Positions 9,148-18,089 are shown, numbered from the stretch's first letter. The stretch: 64,000 bases of DNA from Nesterenkonia sp. LB17 (GCF_022565915.1 NZ_JAJOYX010000004.1:62001-126000); one strand, 5' to 3'. The notes: generated by a model not told the origin, from the sequence alone. Translations and numbers: made by a program.

Positions 9148-10331
9148 GACTTCTTCCCCTTCGTGCGCAGCCGTCCGCGTCGGTCGAGCCTCACGCCTTC
9201 GGGGAGCAGCCTGTTCGCCAAGGACGCCAGTGCTCGGACCAGCGGATCGCGCGTCTGGGACTGCATCAGCGGCACGCCTACGTTGATCGAAGCAGGGGCA
9301 CCTTTGGCCCTGGGGATCGCGGTGCCCACCGGAACCCCGAGGGTCTGTTCCACATCGCTCAGCGCGACGCCGTCGGCGGCGTCGGCGTGGTTGACCACCA
9401 CGTGATATCGCTCGGTGAACATCTGGAGCACCGAGAGGGTGTCGACGATCTTGCGCAGTCCGCTGAGCGCGGGAACGCTCAGCGTGGTGAGCAGCAGCGG
9501 ATCGGTGGTGTGATCCAGCGCTCCCAGCGTGTGATCGGCCAGACCTGGGGAGGTGTCCACCACCACGTACGGGAACTCCTGGGTGAGCACCTGCAGCAGC
9601 TGACTGATCTGCGCGCTGGTGATCCCATCGGCGGCGGCCGGGTCTGCCGGGGCCGGCACCACGTAGAGCCCGGTCTCGTGCAGCGTCAGCCGGGTCTTCA
9701 GCGCGATGGTGTCTCCGCTGGCCACGCTCTGCAGCGCGTCGGGCAGGAAATGCTCTGGGGAGAGGTTCAGCGCCGTGGCCACATCGCCGAACTGCAGATC
9801 CAGGTCCACGATCACTGTCGAGTTCGGCACCGCCTGAGCCAGCGCGACCGCGAGGTTGGTCATCACCGTCGTCTTGCCCACGCCTCCCTTGGAAGCGACG
9901 ACGGTGATAACCCGGCCGGTGGGGCCCTGAGTATCGGTGATGGCGTGCCGGGCGGCGAGAGCCTCGGCCTGTTCTTTGGCAACAGTGAGGGCCCGAGTCA
10001 CCTGTTCCAGGTCGACACCGGGGGCGAGAAGGTCAGTGACTCCGGCACGCATGGCGCGCAGGCCGAGGGCATCGGGCTGATCCGTGATCAGCAGCACCAC
10101 GGTGTCAGGATGTTCGGTGTGGAAGCGCGCGGACAGAGCGAGACAGAGATCAGGGTCGCGCCGGGAGTCCATCACGAGCACACCGGGAACGGAACCCGCC
10201 TTGAGTCTTCCCAGCAGATCTGCCGGGTTCTCCGAATAGGGCACGGGCAGCGAGAGGTACCCGGCCCCTGCGGCCTGGGCGTAGGCGGGCTCGAGATCGG
10301 CGTCAGCGACGGCCACAGCGATGCGGATCAT
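9144..10331 (-). CDS. CpaE/TadZ-like MinD-family ATPase
   Basis: Localisation factor of the Tad pilus, 395 residues. The N-terminal half (about residues 1-125) resembles an atypical receiver domain (VLVMDSRRDPD, VVLLITDQPD). The C-terminal half is a ParA/MinD-type ATPase with deviant Walker A VVASKGGVGKTT and the partner motif VIVDLDLQFGDVA. TadZ/CpaE proteins mark the polar or membrane site where the pilus machine assembles. The start ATG overlaps the stop of the cpaB-like gene. Confidence 0.88.
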   Translation of the reverse strand: MIRIAVAVADADLEPAYAQAAGAGYLSLPVPYSENPADLLGRLKAGSVPGVLVMDSRRDPDLCLALSARFHTEHPDTVVLLITDQPDALGLRAMRAGVTDLLAPGVDLEQVTRALTVAKEQAEALAARHAITDTQGPTGRVITVVASKGGVGKTTVMTNLAVALAQAVPNSTVIVDLDLQFGDVATALNLSPEHFLPDALQSVASGDTIALKTRLTLHETGLYVVPAPADPAAADGITSAQISQLLQVLTQEFPYVVVDTSPGLADHTLGALDHTTDPLLLTTLSVPALSGLRKIVDTLSVLQMFTERYHVVVNHADAADGVALSDVEQTLGVPVGTAIPRAKGAPASINVGVPLMQSQTRDPLVRALASLANRLLPEGVRLDRRGRLRTKGKKS

Positions 10332-11044
10332 CGCAGCATGTCCTGAACCTCGACAGGATCGGTGTCATCCTCGGGACCGTCCTCGGGCTCCAGCGAGAGC
10401 CAGATCCCATGGAACTCCGCAGCGTGAGCAACAATCTTGGCATCGGTCGCCTCGACCGCAAGAGTCACCATGAGCGTGTCTGCGGCGGGAGTGGTGGTCT
10501 CCGTGCCATCCTCCTCGACGGTTTCGGTGACTCCGCCCTGCACCCGCGTGACGAGGACTTTCTGCAGAGTCAGCTGCGTCTCTTGGGGCTCAGTAAGACT
10601 GACGAAGAAGCCGACCGTATCCCCGGGATTCAGGTGGCCGCCGACGACCCTCGTCGTGGGCAGCTGGACGGTGATCTCATGGAATCCCTGAGGGATCTCC
10701 ACCTCCCCGGCGCCTTCCAGGTCTTCTGGGGAGGCGAAGCGTTCTGCCACGAGCTGCTCCCCGGGGTAAAGCGGCGCGATCGTGACCTGCCCTGCCACCT
10801 CTTCCAAGGAGCCGATCCCAGCCGGGACGACGGCGGCGGAAGGCACCTCATCGGTACCGACGAACTCCCCCATCTCTTCAACGGGAGTCCCCTCCGGAAC
10901 AGCTTCGGTCACCACCATGACGGTCTCGGGGGACATGTCCGCCATGGCGCGATCGTCGGCCTGGTTGACGTAGCTGATCACCAGCACGGCTGCCAGGGCA
11001 GCGAGGACGACGGCGGCAAGTGCGGCAATCAGGCGACGGGACAT
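10328..11044 (-). CDS. SAF-domain Flp pilus assembly protein (CpaB/RcpC-like)
   Basis: 238-residue protein with an N-terminal membrane anchor (LIAALAAVVLAALAAVLVISYV) followed by an extracellular SAF domain (TVMVVTEAVPEGTPVEEM, PLYPGEQLVAERF) and a region with HLNPGDTVGFFVSL, the layout of CpaB/RcpC. In diderms these proteins work with the outer-membrane secretin; monoderm loci keep them without a secretin and their role is unclear. It lies 7 bp after the TadG-like gene and overlaps the tadZ-like start. Confidence 0.82.
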   Translation of the reverse strand: MSRRLIAALAAVVLAALAAVLVISYVNQADDRAMADMSPETVMVVTEAVPEGTPVEEMGEFVGTDEVPSAAVVPAGIGSLEEVAGQVTIAPLYPGEQLVAERFASPEDLEGAGEVEIPQGFHEITVQLPTTRVVGGHLNPGDTVGFFVSLTEPQETQLTLQKVLVTRVQGGVTETVEEDGTETTTPAADTLMVTLAVEATDAKIVAHAAEFHGIWLSLEPEDGPEDDTDPVEVQDMLR

Positions 11045-11051
11045 TTAGGCC

Positions 11052-12095
11052 TTACTCGGTCAGGGCGACGACGGCGGCGCCGAGGCGCGGACCGCTGGGG
11101 CTGTAGTCGAAATCTTCGGTCAGGTCGACGAATCGATCGAAGCTTCCCTTGATGCAGCGGTCTGGACTTCGGCAAGGTGCCGGCGAAGGATGCTGGACCG
11201 ATTGTCCGAAATAGAAGCCAGACAGCGTGAATGCCGCGTACCCAAAGACCTGGTACTGGGCGTTGTTACCCGTCTCCTCGTTTGTCCTGTCGAAGATCGG
11301 TAGCAGGACGGTCTTCCCGACCCACTTCTCAAAGTGTTCCTTGGTGCAACCCGAGGGGACGTTGTTACCTGTGTCAGACCTGACCCAGCCGCCGATGACT
11401 GATTCCGTCTTCCCGCATCCACCCGGGCCCGGTACGACCCATCTGAATCCACCGGGGACTACATTCCCCGAGGACCCACCCGACTGACTGCCGGAGGTTC
11501 CGTGGCAGTTGTGGTCCTGCTCGCCACCCTTATTGAAGAGAGTGACCTCCGGGGTCTCATCTGGGATGTCTACACCGGTGACGTTGTTCTCCGCGTCTCG
11601 CAATACGGTGATCCCGATCTGATCCTCGAGTTCACACCAGGAGAATGTCAGTGGCATGACGGCAGTTCCGCCGGTGGGGTATCCCCAGCGCGCGCTTGAC
11701 TGGGCCTGAACCGGGGATGAGTTGATGCCGATGATTGGGGCAAACCAGTGGTCCTGCACACTACTGGTCTGCACAACCACGTCGCCGGATGTCTCATCAA
11801 CCTCGGTACTTATCTGATCGATGCTGTTGGGGCCGTTCAGGTTGGCTTCCGCCATGGTCTCGGCTGTGTCATCCGTTGTGCTGCAATCTCCGCGCGCGCA
11901 ATCTTGGGCGATGGCGAGGGCACCCGCGTCGGCGCCGGTCTGCAGCTGCTGCTTGTTGGCGTGCATGGCTGCAATATCGATGGCAAGCGCGGCCAGGATC
12001 ATGATCGGCACCATCATCAGCGCCACGATGACGGCGGACGCGCCACGGTCACTGTGGTTGAACCGTCGCCTGGCTAGGGTTCTCAGCCATTGCAT
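11052..12095 (-). CDS. TadG-like pilus assembly protein
   Basis: 347-residue protein with the TadE/TadG N-terminal pattern: basic residues then RGASAVIVALMMVPIMILAALAIDIAAM, a Flp-like hydrophobic segment followed by HANKQQLQTGADAGALAIAQDC, typical of the putative Flp pilus-assembly TadE/G-like family. The remaining region is extracellular, Gly/Ser-rich, with several cysteines. The ATG at 12095 overlaps the tadE stop; longer in-frame extensions run into tadE and are unlikely. The function is inferred from the family and operon. Confidence 0.82.
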   Translation of the reverse strand: MQWLRTLARRRFNHSDRGASAVIVALMMVPIMILAALAIDIAAMHANKQQLQTGADAGALAIAQDCARGDCSTTDDTAETMAEANLNGPNSIDQISTEVDETSGDVVVQTSSVQDHWFAPIIGINSSPVQAQSSARWGYPTGGTAVMPLTFSWCELEDQIGITVLRDAENNVTGVDIPDETPEVTLFNKGGEQDHNCHGTSGSQSGGSSGNVVPGGFRWVVPGPGGCGKTESVIGGWVRSDTGNNVPSGCTKEHFEKWVGKTVLLPIFDRTNEETGNNAQYQVFGYAAFTLSGFYFGQSVQHPSPAPCRSPDRCIKGSFDRFVDLTEDFDYSPSGPRLGAAVVALTE

Positions 12096-12487
12096 CGCAT
12101 GGTCCCCTTGCCGGTAAGCGTGACGGACCCTACGCCGCCCAGTAATTGCATGGGATATCGAATAATCATCGTCGCCGTCCCGGGGCCGGAGGTTCCGGAT
12201 CCCGCACATGTTGACGGGGTAATGCTGATCTGCCCGGCGGAGACATTCGCCGCTGGTGCCGCCGAATCGATGGCCGTGTTCTTCGCTGCGACCTGCGGGT
12301 CCGTGACGCCCGAAGCGTCCTGCAGCGCCATGACACGGACCCCGTCACGCGCAGCGTTCGAGAGCACTGACTGCACGTGGAAGGCGTGGCCGAACGCGAT
12401 GATGCCGAGCAGCATGAGCACTAGGACCGGGGCGACGAGGGCAAACTCCACCGCAGAAGCACCGCGGTCACACGCACGTTTTCTCAC
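12083..12487 (-). CDS. TadE-like minor pseudopilin
   Basis: 134-residue TadE-family protein: a short basic leader, then DRGASAVEFALVAPVLVLMLLGIIAF, a prepilin-like hydrophobic segment with the conserved Glu, then an extracellular domain. The GTG at 12487 is chosen because GAAGGG lies 7 bp upstream. A longer frame with a TTG start at 12556 would have to be read through the perfect hairpin at 12532-12579. It follows flp and overlaps the TadG-like gene. Confidence 0.8.
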   Translation of the reverse strand: MRKRACDRGASAVEFALVAPVLVLMLLGIIAFGHAFHVQSVLSNAARDGVRVMALQDASGVTDPQVAAKNTAIDSAAPAANVSAGQISITPSTCAGSGTSGPGTATMIIRYPMQLLGGVGSVTLTGKGTMRCNG

Positions 12488-12531
12488 GCCTGAACCCTTC
12501 TGAGGAGACTTCTGCTTGGTGGAGATACCTG

Positions 12532-12579
12532 ATAGGGGGCTGTCGATTGAAACCAACGGTTCAATCGACAGCCCCCTAT
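12532..12579 (-). terminator. 20-bp perfect hairpin between flp and tadE (probable partial terminator)
   Basis: The arm atagggggctgtcgattgaa (12532-12551) pairs perfectly with 12560-12579 around an 8-nt loop. It begins 17 bp past the flp stop on the transcribed (minus) strand. No T run follows, so it may attenuate read-through into the pilus machinery genes or protect the 3' end of the flp mRNA rather than terminate fully. Confidence 0.75.
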
Positions 12580-12595
12580 TTACGGCCTAACCTAC

Positions 12596-12814
12596 TCACT
12601 CGCCAACAGGGGCGTCAGTGACAGCATTGTTCACACCGTTGAACAGGTTCGTCAGGGTGTCTCCGAAAGCCATGACCGCAGCGATAATGACGACAGCGAG
12701 CAGCCCAACCAGCAGGCCGTACTCCACGGCGGTGGCGCCGCGGTCTTTGCGGCCTTCGAAGCGGTCAGTCATGAAGGACTGGAGGGTGGCGACGAGCGCG
12801 TATGCACGATTCAT
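12596..12814 (-). CDS. flp: Flp-family type IVb pilin
   Basis: Major Flp pilin precursor, 72 residues. The leader ends RKDRG and the mature part begins ATAVEYGLLVGLLAVVIIAAV, matching the Flp motif with Gly before the cleavage site and Glu-Tyr at mature positions 5-6. The prepilin peptidase at the other end of the operon is the likely processing enzyme. AAGGA lies 7 bp before the ATG. It is the first gene of the tad operon and is separated from the rest by a strong hairpin, as expected if much more pilin than machinery is needed. Confidence 0.92.
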   Translation of the reverse strand: MNRAYALVATLQSFMTDRFEGRKDRGATAVEYGLLVGLLAVVIIAAVMAFGDTLTNLFNGVNNAVTDAPVGE

Positions 12815-13140
12815 GGCGGATTCCTTCTCATCAAAATGGAAGCCCAGGAGAGGCCCTGTGGACTTTGGCCCCGCCCCCGTTCAGGAATCAGGTGCCGCCT
12901 TGATCATTACAGCGTTTTGCGGTTTGCGCAAGTTTCTTTTTGAATGAAATTGCGTTTCATGCATGCTTGCCCTGACAGCATTCAGGCCAGCGCGAATGCG
13001 GTGTGCGGGCAGCTAAAGAAAATGACCGGACATCGGGGACAACCGACATGAGCACGATGCAGCGTCTCTGCCGAGATTCCAAAGAATTTTGCAGGTTAGG
13101 CAAAGAGTCTCAATCAGCAGGCCTGCGGTAATCTTGAACA
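12815..13140. promoter_or_regulatory. Divergent promoter region of flp and tetR
   Basis: A 326-bp AT-richer gap between the divergent flp and TetR genes. It contains the inverted repeat ATGAAA-5-TTTCAT (12944-12960), close to a TTGCGCAA palindrome (12924-12931); either could be an operator. No coding potential was seen. Assignment of the repeat to the neighbouring TetR protein is inference. Confidence 0.4.
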
Positions 13141-13782
13141 ATGGATGAAGAGCAGGTGGGCCTACGCGAGCTCAAGAAGCAGATAACCAGAGAAGCGATC
13201 GCTGGGGCCGCATTGAAGCTGACCTTGGCCAAAGGACTCAGTGATGTCACCATCGATGAGATCGCGCGCGAAGCCTTCGTCTCCCCGCGCACGGTCTCGA
13301 ACTACTTCCCCTCCAAAGAAGAAGCCGTGCTCGCGGCCGGCAGCATCGGCGCGGAGCAGGTCCTGGATGAATGCGGAGGCGAGCAGTCTGACGAGCCACC
13401 ATTGAAGGTGCTCTGCGAGCAGCTCAGCGAGTATGCGCGCGAGCATCCCGAGCAGCTGCGGAGGGCCTCTCAGCTCGCACAGCTGGAGGAGAAGAATCCC
13501 TCACTGCGCCCCTTCCGCGTCACCCAGCAGGTGGAGCTGGTGGAACTTCTGAGCGCGCGCATCGCCGTGCACTCCGGCACCAATGTCAGCACGGACCTCT
13601 ATCCCTCGCTCGCCGCCTCAGGTGCGGTCTCGGCGATGGTCACCTCGCTGGCCCTCTGGTCGCAGAATAACCTGCCGGATGAGAAGCTCCCGGCGCTCAT
13701 CCAGGATGCCTTCAACATCCTCACCGCCGGCTATCCACACCCGCCCGCTGAGGCCAGGAAGGTTCAGATCGCGGACGCCTGA
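13141..13782 (+). CDS. TetR/AcrR family transcriptional regulator
   Basis: 213-residue regulator. The N-terminal TetR helix-turn-helix is clear: ITREAIAGAALKLTLAKGLSDVTIDEIAREAFVSPRTVSNYFPSKEEAV. The C-terminal ligand domain is not diagnostic of a specific inducer, though the arrangement resembles the MftR-type subgroup. It is divergent from the flp/tad operon across a 326-bp promoter region, which makes pilus control possible, but no direct evidence links them. Confidence 0.85.
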   Translation: MDEEQVGLRELKKQITREAIAGAALKLTLAKGLSDVTIDEIAREAFVSPRTVSNYFPSKEEAVLAAGSIGAEQVLDECGGEQSDEPPLKVLCEQLSEYAREHPEQLRRASQLAQLEEKNPSLRPFRVTQQVELVELLSARIAVHSGTNVSTDLYPSLAASGAVSAMVTSLALWSQNNLPDEKLPALIQDAFNILTAGYPHPPAEARKVQIADA

Positions 13783-13845
13783 ACACCACCAGGTCGGCAC
13801 GCGCCCTGCGAGCATGAAGCGCCCGAACGGATGACACCGAACAAG

Positions 13846-13904
13846 GAGAGGCCCGGCCCCGCCCCGATGGAGATCAACTCCACCGGCACGGAACCGGGCC
13901 TCTC
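13846..13904. terminator. Hairpin between convergent tetR and yceI-like genes
   Basis: gagaggcccgg (13846-13856) pairs with ccgggcctctc (13894-13904) around a 37-nt loop that itself holds a small repeat (tgga...tcca). It lies between two converging stops, so it is a plausible shared terminator; there is no T run. Confidence 0.6.
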
Positions 13905-13961
13905 TCAGCAGAGGGCCTGAGCCCTCATCGCCAGTGCGCTGAGCACCGCCTCAGAATCGAA

Positions 13962-14495
13962 TCACTGAGCCAGGACGAAGGCTGCCTCGAGGTCGATCGA
14001 GACCTTGTCGCCGACCAGCACGCCGCCGGCTTCCAGGGCTGCGTTCCAGGTCAGGCCGAACTCCTTGCGGGAGATCACGGTGTTGGCCGAGAAGCCCGCA
14101 CGTGTCATGCCGAAGGGGTCCACCGCCTGACCGCCGAACTCGACCTCGAAGGTCACCGGCTTGGTGACGCCGCGGATGGTCAGGTCGCCGGAGATCTCGA
14201 ACTCTTCACCGCTTGCGGCGATGTTGTTCGCCACGAAGGTCAGCTCGGGGTGGGCCTCGGAGTTCAGGAAGTCCTCGCCGCGGACGTGGGCGTCGCGGTC
14301 GGGGCTCTTGGAATTGAAGGACACGGCCTTGACGTGCGCGTCAACAGTCGCCTCATCACCCTCGGAGACGACGAGGGTGGCCTCGGCCTCTTCGAAGATG
14401 GCCCTCACCTTGGAGATGCCGGCGTGGCGCACGGTCATGCCGATCTCGGAGTGCGAAGAATCAAGGTTCCAGGTGCCGGGGGTCAGATGTGCCAT
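13962..14495 (-). CDS. YceI family lipocalin-like protein
   Basis: 177-residue YceI-domain protein, a beta-barrel family that binds isoprenoid-type lipids. Visible are the N-terminal GTWNLDSSHSEIGMTVRHAGISKVRAIF, the middle FNSKSPDRDAHVRGEDFLNSEAHPELTF and GDLTIRGVTKPVTFEVEF. The ATG at 14495 is supported by AGAGGAG 8 bp upstream. No signal peptide is seen, so it is probably cytoplasmic, as in many actinobacterial members. It stands alone with no operon partner. Confidence 0.9.
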   Translation of the reverse strand: MAHLTPGTWNLDSSHSEIGMTVRHAGISKVRAIFEEAEATLVVSEGDEATVDAHVKAVSFNSKSPDRDAHVRGEDFLNSEAHPELTFVANNIAASGEEFEISGDLTIRGVTKPVTFEVEFGGQAVDPFGMTRAGFSANTVISRKEFGLTWNAALEAGGVLVGDKVSIDLEAAFVLAQ

Positions 14496-14618
14496 GAATG
14501 GGACTCCTCTTAGGGTCGCGGCCCCGCGCCGAACGCGCAGAACCACCGTGGTTGGTCAATGGGGACAACAGCAGTCTGCCTCATTTTATTTCAAAACTGA
14601 AGCAAGTTCACCTGAATG

Positions 14619-15623
14619 TCATCCCGATGTCCGTTTGACCATGGCGGTCTGCAGCACCACAGGGTCCACGTTCTCCCCCTGCATCAGCTGCAGCAGCAGG
14701 TCCACTGCACGCCCGGCGAGCTCCCCCACCGGGTTGATCACGGTGGTCAGCGGCGGGCGGGTCAGCTGTGCGGCGTGGGTGTCATCGAATCCCACCACTG
14801 CGATCTGCTCCGGCACGGCGATCCCTCGAGACTGGACCTCATGCATGGCGGCCACCGCCATCAGATCCGAGGCCACGAAGACGGCGTCGAGGTCCGGAGC
14901 GCGCTCGAGCAGCCGCTCCATCGCCACCGCACCCGAGGCGGAGGTGAAGTCGCCGAACTCGACCAGGCCGGAGTCCAGGCCCGCGCGCTGCAGCGCCTCG
15001 GTCCACCCAGTCAATCGATCCGACCCGGCTGCCATGTCCTGCGGACCGGCGATGGTGGCCAGCCGACGTCGTCCCTGACTGATCAGGTGGTCTGCCGCGA
15101 GCGCCGCACCCGAGCGGTTGTCCACATCCACCCAGGGAATGCCGACATCTCCGGCGTAGGGCCGGCCGACGTAGACCGCGGGCAGCTTCGTCTCGTGGAG
15201 CACGTCGGAGAGGTCATCGTCGCGGTGGTGCGAGACGATGATCGCGCCGTCGGTGTAGCCGCCGCGCAGATACCGCTCGATCTTCTGCCGTCCCCCGGGC
15301 TGACCCATGGCCAGCAGCACCTGCACCGGGGAATCCGCCAGCCGCTGGGTGATCGAGGCGAGCATCGAGGCGAAGAACGGATCCGCGAAGACCCGGTCCT
15401 CGGCCTCAGGCACGACGACGGCGATCGAGTCGACCTCCTGGTTCACCAGCGAGCGCGCGGCCCGGTTCGGGCGGTAGCCGAGCTCGGTCACCGCCGCCTC
15501 CACTGCGATCCGGGACTGCGCGCGGACCCGTGGATCCAGGTTCACCGCCCGGGAGGCGGTGGCGCGGGAAACACCTGCCCTGGCTGCCACATCCTCCAGG
15601 GTCGGCAGTCGCCGAGCAGGCAT
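14619..15623 (-). CDS. LacI-family regulator of the beta-glucoside operon (CebR-like)
   Basis: 334-residue LacI/GalR repressor: N-terminal helix-turn-helix TLEDVAARAGVSRATASRAVN followed by a hinge and a periplasmic-binding-protein-like sensor domain (VDSIAVVVPEAEDRVFADPF through PPLTTVINPVGELAGRAVDLL). The ATG at 15623 has AGGGGG 5-6 bp upstream. It is the last gene of the beta-glucoside operon, 46 bp after the glucosidase. Together with the GTGAGAGCGCTCTCAC palindrome before the first gene, this matches CebR control of cebEFG-bglC in Streptomyces. The inducer is inferred to be cellobiose or a similar glucoside. Confidence 0.88.
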   Translation of the reverse strand: MPARRLPTLEDVAARAGVSRATASRAVNLDPRVRAQSRIAVEAAVTELGYRPNRAARSLVNQEVDSIAVVVPEAEDRVFADPFFASMLASITQRLADSPVQVLLAMGQPGGRQKIERYLRGGYTDGAIIVSHHRDDDLSDVLHETKLPAVYVGRPYAGDVGIPWVDVDNRSGAALAADHLISQGRRRLATIAGPQDMAAGSDRLTGWTEALQRAGLDSGLVEFGDFTSASGAVAMERLLERAPDLDAVFVASDLMAVAAMHEVQSRGIAVPEQIAVVGFDDTHAAQLTRPPLTTVINPVGELAGRAVDLLLQLMQGENVDPVVLQTAMVKRTSG

Positions 15624-15669
15624 CGGTCCCCCTTCGTCGGATGTGGTCACCACGGCGTCGTTGCTTCTC

Positions 15670-17115
15670 TCAGTCCACCACACCTGTTGCCGCGACCTGT
15701 GCGTACCAGTTCGCGGAGGCCTTCGGAGTGCGCGTGAGCGTATCGTAATCCACCCGTACGATCCCGAAGCGCCGGTCATAGCCGAAGGCCCATTCGAAGT
15801 TGTCCAACAGCGACCATACGAAGTATCCCCGCACATCCGCACCGGCCTCCCTAGCCTGATGCACGGCATGGAGGTGTTCTCGGATATAGCTGAGCCGCTG
15901 ATCGTCCTGGACGAAGCCCGCGGCGTCGGGCGCATCCGGGTAGGCCGCGCCGTTCTCGGTGACATAGAGCGCCACTCCGGCGGGACCGGTGTATTCGCGG
16001 TGCAGCCGAAGCAGCAGATCATGCAGTCCCTGAGGGAAGACCTCCCATCCCATCGCGGTGGCCGGCAGTCCCCTCGGCACCGCCGAGACGTGTTCGGAAC
16101 CCACGTTCGGGTTCGGCTCCCCCGTCGCCCGCGCCGTGGCCGCCGCCTGCGCGGCGCGTTCGGGCTCTACACCGGTGAGCAGCTCCCCGGTGTAGAAGTT
16201 GACCCCCAGCACGTCGATGGGCGTCGAGATGATCTCCAAGTCTCCCGGCTGGACCAGCCCCTCGCGCCAGAGCCCTGCCTGGTCGGCAAGCACATCCTCC
16301 GGGTAGGCCCCGTCGAAGATCGCCCCAGCGAAGAAGCGGTTGAAGCTGCCATCGAGCCGGCGTGCGGCATCCACATCTCCCGGTGACTCTGGATCCGCCG
16401 GCCGGTAGTCGGTGAAGTTTAGCGTCAGCCCCAGCTCCAGCTGCGGATCACGACGACGCAGCCGCCTCACCGCGAGCCCGTGTCCGAGCAGCAGGTGATG
16501 CGCCGCGGCCAGAGCGTCCTCCGGGGAGGTCCGCCCCGGCGCGTGGTGCCCGTTGGCGTAGCCCAGGAAGGCCGAACACCACGGCTCGTTCAGGGTGGTC
16601 CAGTGTCGGACCCGATCGCCCAGCGCCTCGTGCAGCACCACCGCGTAGTCAGCAAAGAGCTCAGCGGTCCGGCGGTTGGTCCACCCGCCCTGATCCTCCA
16701 GTGCCTGGGGCAGATCCCAGTGGTACTGCGTGAGCCAGGGCAGGATCCCGGCGGCGAGCAGCTCATCGACGAGATCCGAGTAGAACCTGAGTCCCTCCGG
16801 GTTGACGGTCACCCCGTCAGGCATCACCCGGGACCAGCTGACCGAGAACCGGTAGACCTTGAGGTTCAGCCGCTTCATCAGCGCCACGTCGTCACGGAAG
16901 CGGTGGAAGTGGTCGCAGGCGACGTCCCCGGTGTCCCCGGCGTGGACCTTCCCCGGGGTGTGGGCGAAGGTGTCCCACACCGAGGGGGCGCGGCCGCCTT
17001 CTGCGGCAGCACCTTCGACCTGGTAGGCCGCGGTGGCGGAGCCGAAGAGGAAGTCGGCGGGGAAGGCCACGGTGCGCGGTGCGCTGGTTGCCTGGGTGGT
17101 GAGGGAAGAACTCAT
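15670..17115 (-). CDS. Glycoside hydrolase family 1 beta-glucosidase
   Basis: Retaining beta-glucosidase of the GH1 family, 481 residues, near the family's usual length. The N-terminal signature FPADFLFGSATAAYQVEGA is clear; the acid/base Glu lies in TTLNEPWCS and the nucleophile Glu in LYVTENGAAY, with the conserved FVWSLLDNFEW near the C-terminus. No signal peptide is present, so it acts on imported disaccharides. The ATG at 17115 overlaps the permease stop (ATGA). It probably hydrolyses cellobiose or another beta-glucoside delivered by the adjacent transporter. Confidence 0.94.
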   Translation of the reverse strand: MSSSLTTQATSAPRTVAFPADFLFGSATAAYQVEGAAAEGGRAPSVWDTFAHTPGKVHAGDTGDVACDHFHRFRDDVALMKRLNLKVYRFSVSWSRVMPDGVTVNPEGLRFYSDLVDELLAAGILPWLTQYHWDLPQALEDQGGWTNRRTAELFADYAVVLHEALGDRVRHWTTLNEPWCSAFLGYANGHHAPGRTSPEDALAAAHHLLLGHGLAVRRLRRRDPQLELGLTLNFTDYRPADPESPGDVDAARRLDGSFNRFFAGAIFDGAYPEDVLADQAGLWREGLVQPGDLEIISTPIDVLGVNFYTGELLTGVEPERAAQAAATARATGEPNPNVGSEHVSAVPRGLPATAMGWEVFPQGLHDLLLRLHREYTGPAGVALYVTENGAAYPDAPDAAGFVQDDQRLSYIREHLHAVHQAREAGADVRGYFVWSLLDNFEWAFGYDRRFGIVRVDYDTLTRTPKASANWYAQVAATGVVD

Positions 17116-18089
17116 TGCTTGACGGCTCCTTGCATGATTCCGGATACGAGCTGACGGCCCGTGAAGATGAACAGGATGAGCAGCGGGATGGTGGCCATGG
17201 TGGCCCCGGCCAGCACCAGCGAGTAGTCCACGAAGTGCGCCGCCTGCAGCTGCTGCAGCGCCACGGGCAGGGTGGGATTCTGCGGGCCCAGCACGATGAA
17301 CGGCCAGAAGAAGTTCGTCCAGTTCAGGACGAAGGTGAAGAGGAACAGCATCGCCGCCGCCGGCTTCGCGGCCGGCAGGGCCACGTGCCAGAAGGTGCGG
17401 ATCATGGAACACCCGTCCACGGTGGCGGCCTCGATGAGCTCATCGGGGATCGCCTGCCGCAGGTACTGGGTCATCCAGAACACTCCGAAGGCGGTCACCA
17501 GGCCCGGCACGATGACGGCCTGCAGCTCCCCGATCCAGCCCAGCCGCGCCATCACCTGGTAGAGCGGAACGACGCCGAGCTGGGTGGGGATCGCCATGGT
17601 GGCGATCACGAAGACCAGCAGCGGCGCGGCACCCCTGAAGCGCAGCTTCGCGAAGGCGTAGCCGGCCAGGGTGGAGAAGAACACCACCGAGACCGCAGTG
17701 ACGGTGGAGACGATGATCGAGTTCATCGTCGCCCGCCAGAAGGGCACGGTGTTGATCACCGAGGCGGCGTTGTCCAGGAAGTTCCCGCCCGGGAGCAGCG
17801 GGAAGGAGTCCCGGGAGAGGATCGTCGAGTCGTGGCTGCCGATCAGGTAGGACCACCACAGCGGGAACATGCTGCCCAGGATCACCGCCGCCAGGCACCC
17901 GTAGACGATCCAGCCCGGTCCGCGGCCCGGCCCTCCGGAGCCTCCGCGTCGGCGGCGGTGTCCCTCAGGTCGGGATCCTGCCCCGGATCCGGACCCGCGG
18001 CGGCCGAAGGGGTCTTCGTCGTTCTTGGGCGCTGTCGCGGGTCCCGTGCGCGGGATGATCGGCAGCGGCCTCTCTTCGAGCGCGCTCAT
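17112..18089 (-). CDS. Carbohydrate ABC transporter permease (CebG/MalG-like)
   Basis: 325-residue inner-membrane subunit with about six helices. The ABC-permease EAA loop is visible as IEAATVDGCSMIRTFWHVALP, which docks an ATPase. A charged Gly/Arg-rich N-terminus of about 60 residues precedes the first helix. The ATG at 18089 overlaps the stop of the partner permease. No ATPase gene is present in the operon, as in ceb-type systems that share a general MsiK-like ATPase encoded elsewhere. Confidence 0.9.
   Translation of the reverse strand: MSALEERPLPIIPRTGPATAPKNDEDPFGRRGSGSGAGSRPEGHRRRRGGSGGPGRGPGWIVYGCLAAVILGSMFPLWWSYLIGSHDSTILSRDSFPLLPGGNFLDNAASVINTVPFWRATMNSIIVSTVTAVSVVFFSTLAGYAFAKLRFRGAAPLLVFVIATMAIPTQLGVVPLYQVMARLGWIGELQAVIVPGLVTAFGVFWMTQYLRQAIPDELIEAATVDGCSMIRTFWHVALPAAKPAAAMLFLFTFVLNWTNFFWPFIVLGPQNPTLPVALQQLQAAHFVDYSLVLAGATMATIPLLILFIFTGRQLVSGIMQGAVKQ

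Noticed and set aside
12488-12556. TTG start giving a longer TadE
   Set aside because: It would place the start in the perfect hairpin after flp; the GTG at 12487 has a good ribosome site and directly precedes the TadE motif.
17116-17412. Upstream extension of the beta-glucosidase frame
   Set aside because: It overlaps the permease gene; GH1 sequence starts after the ATG at 17115.
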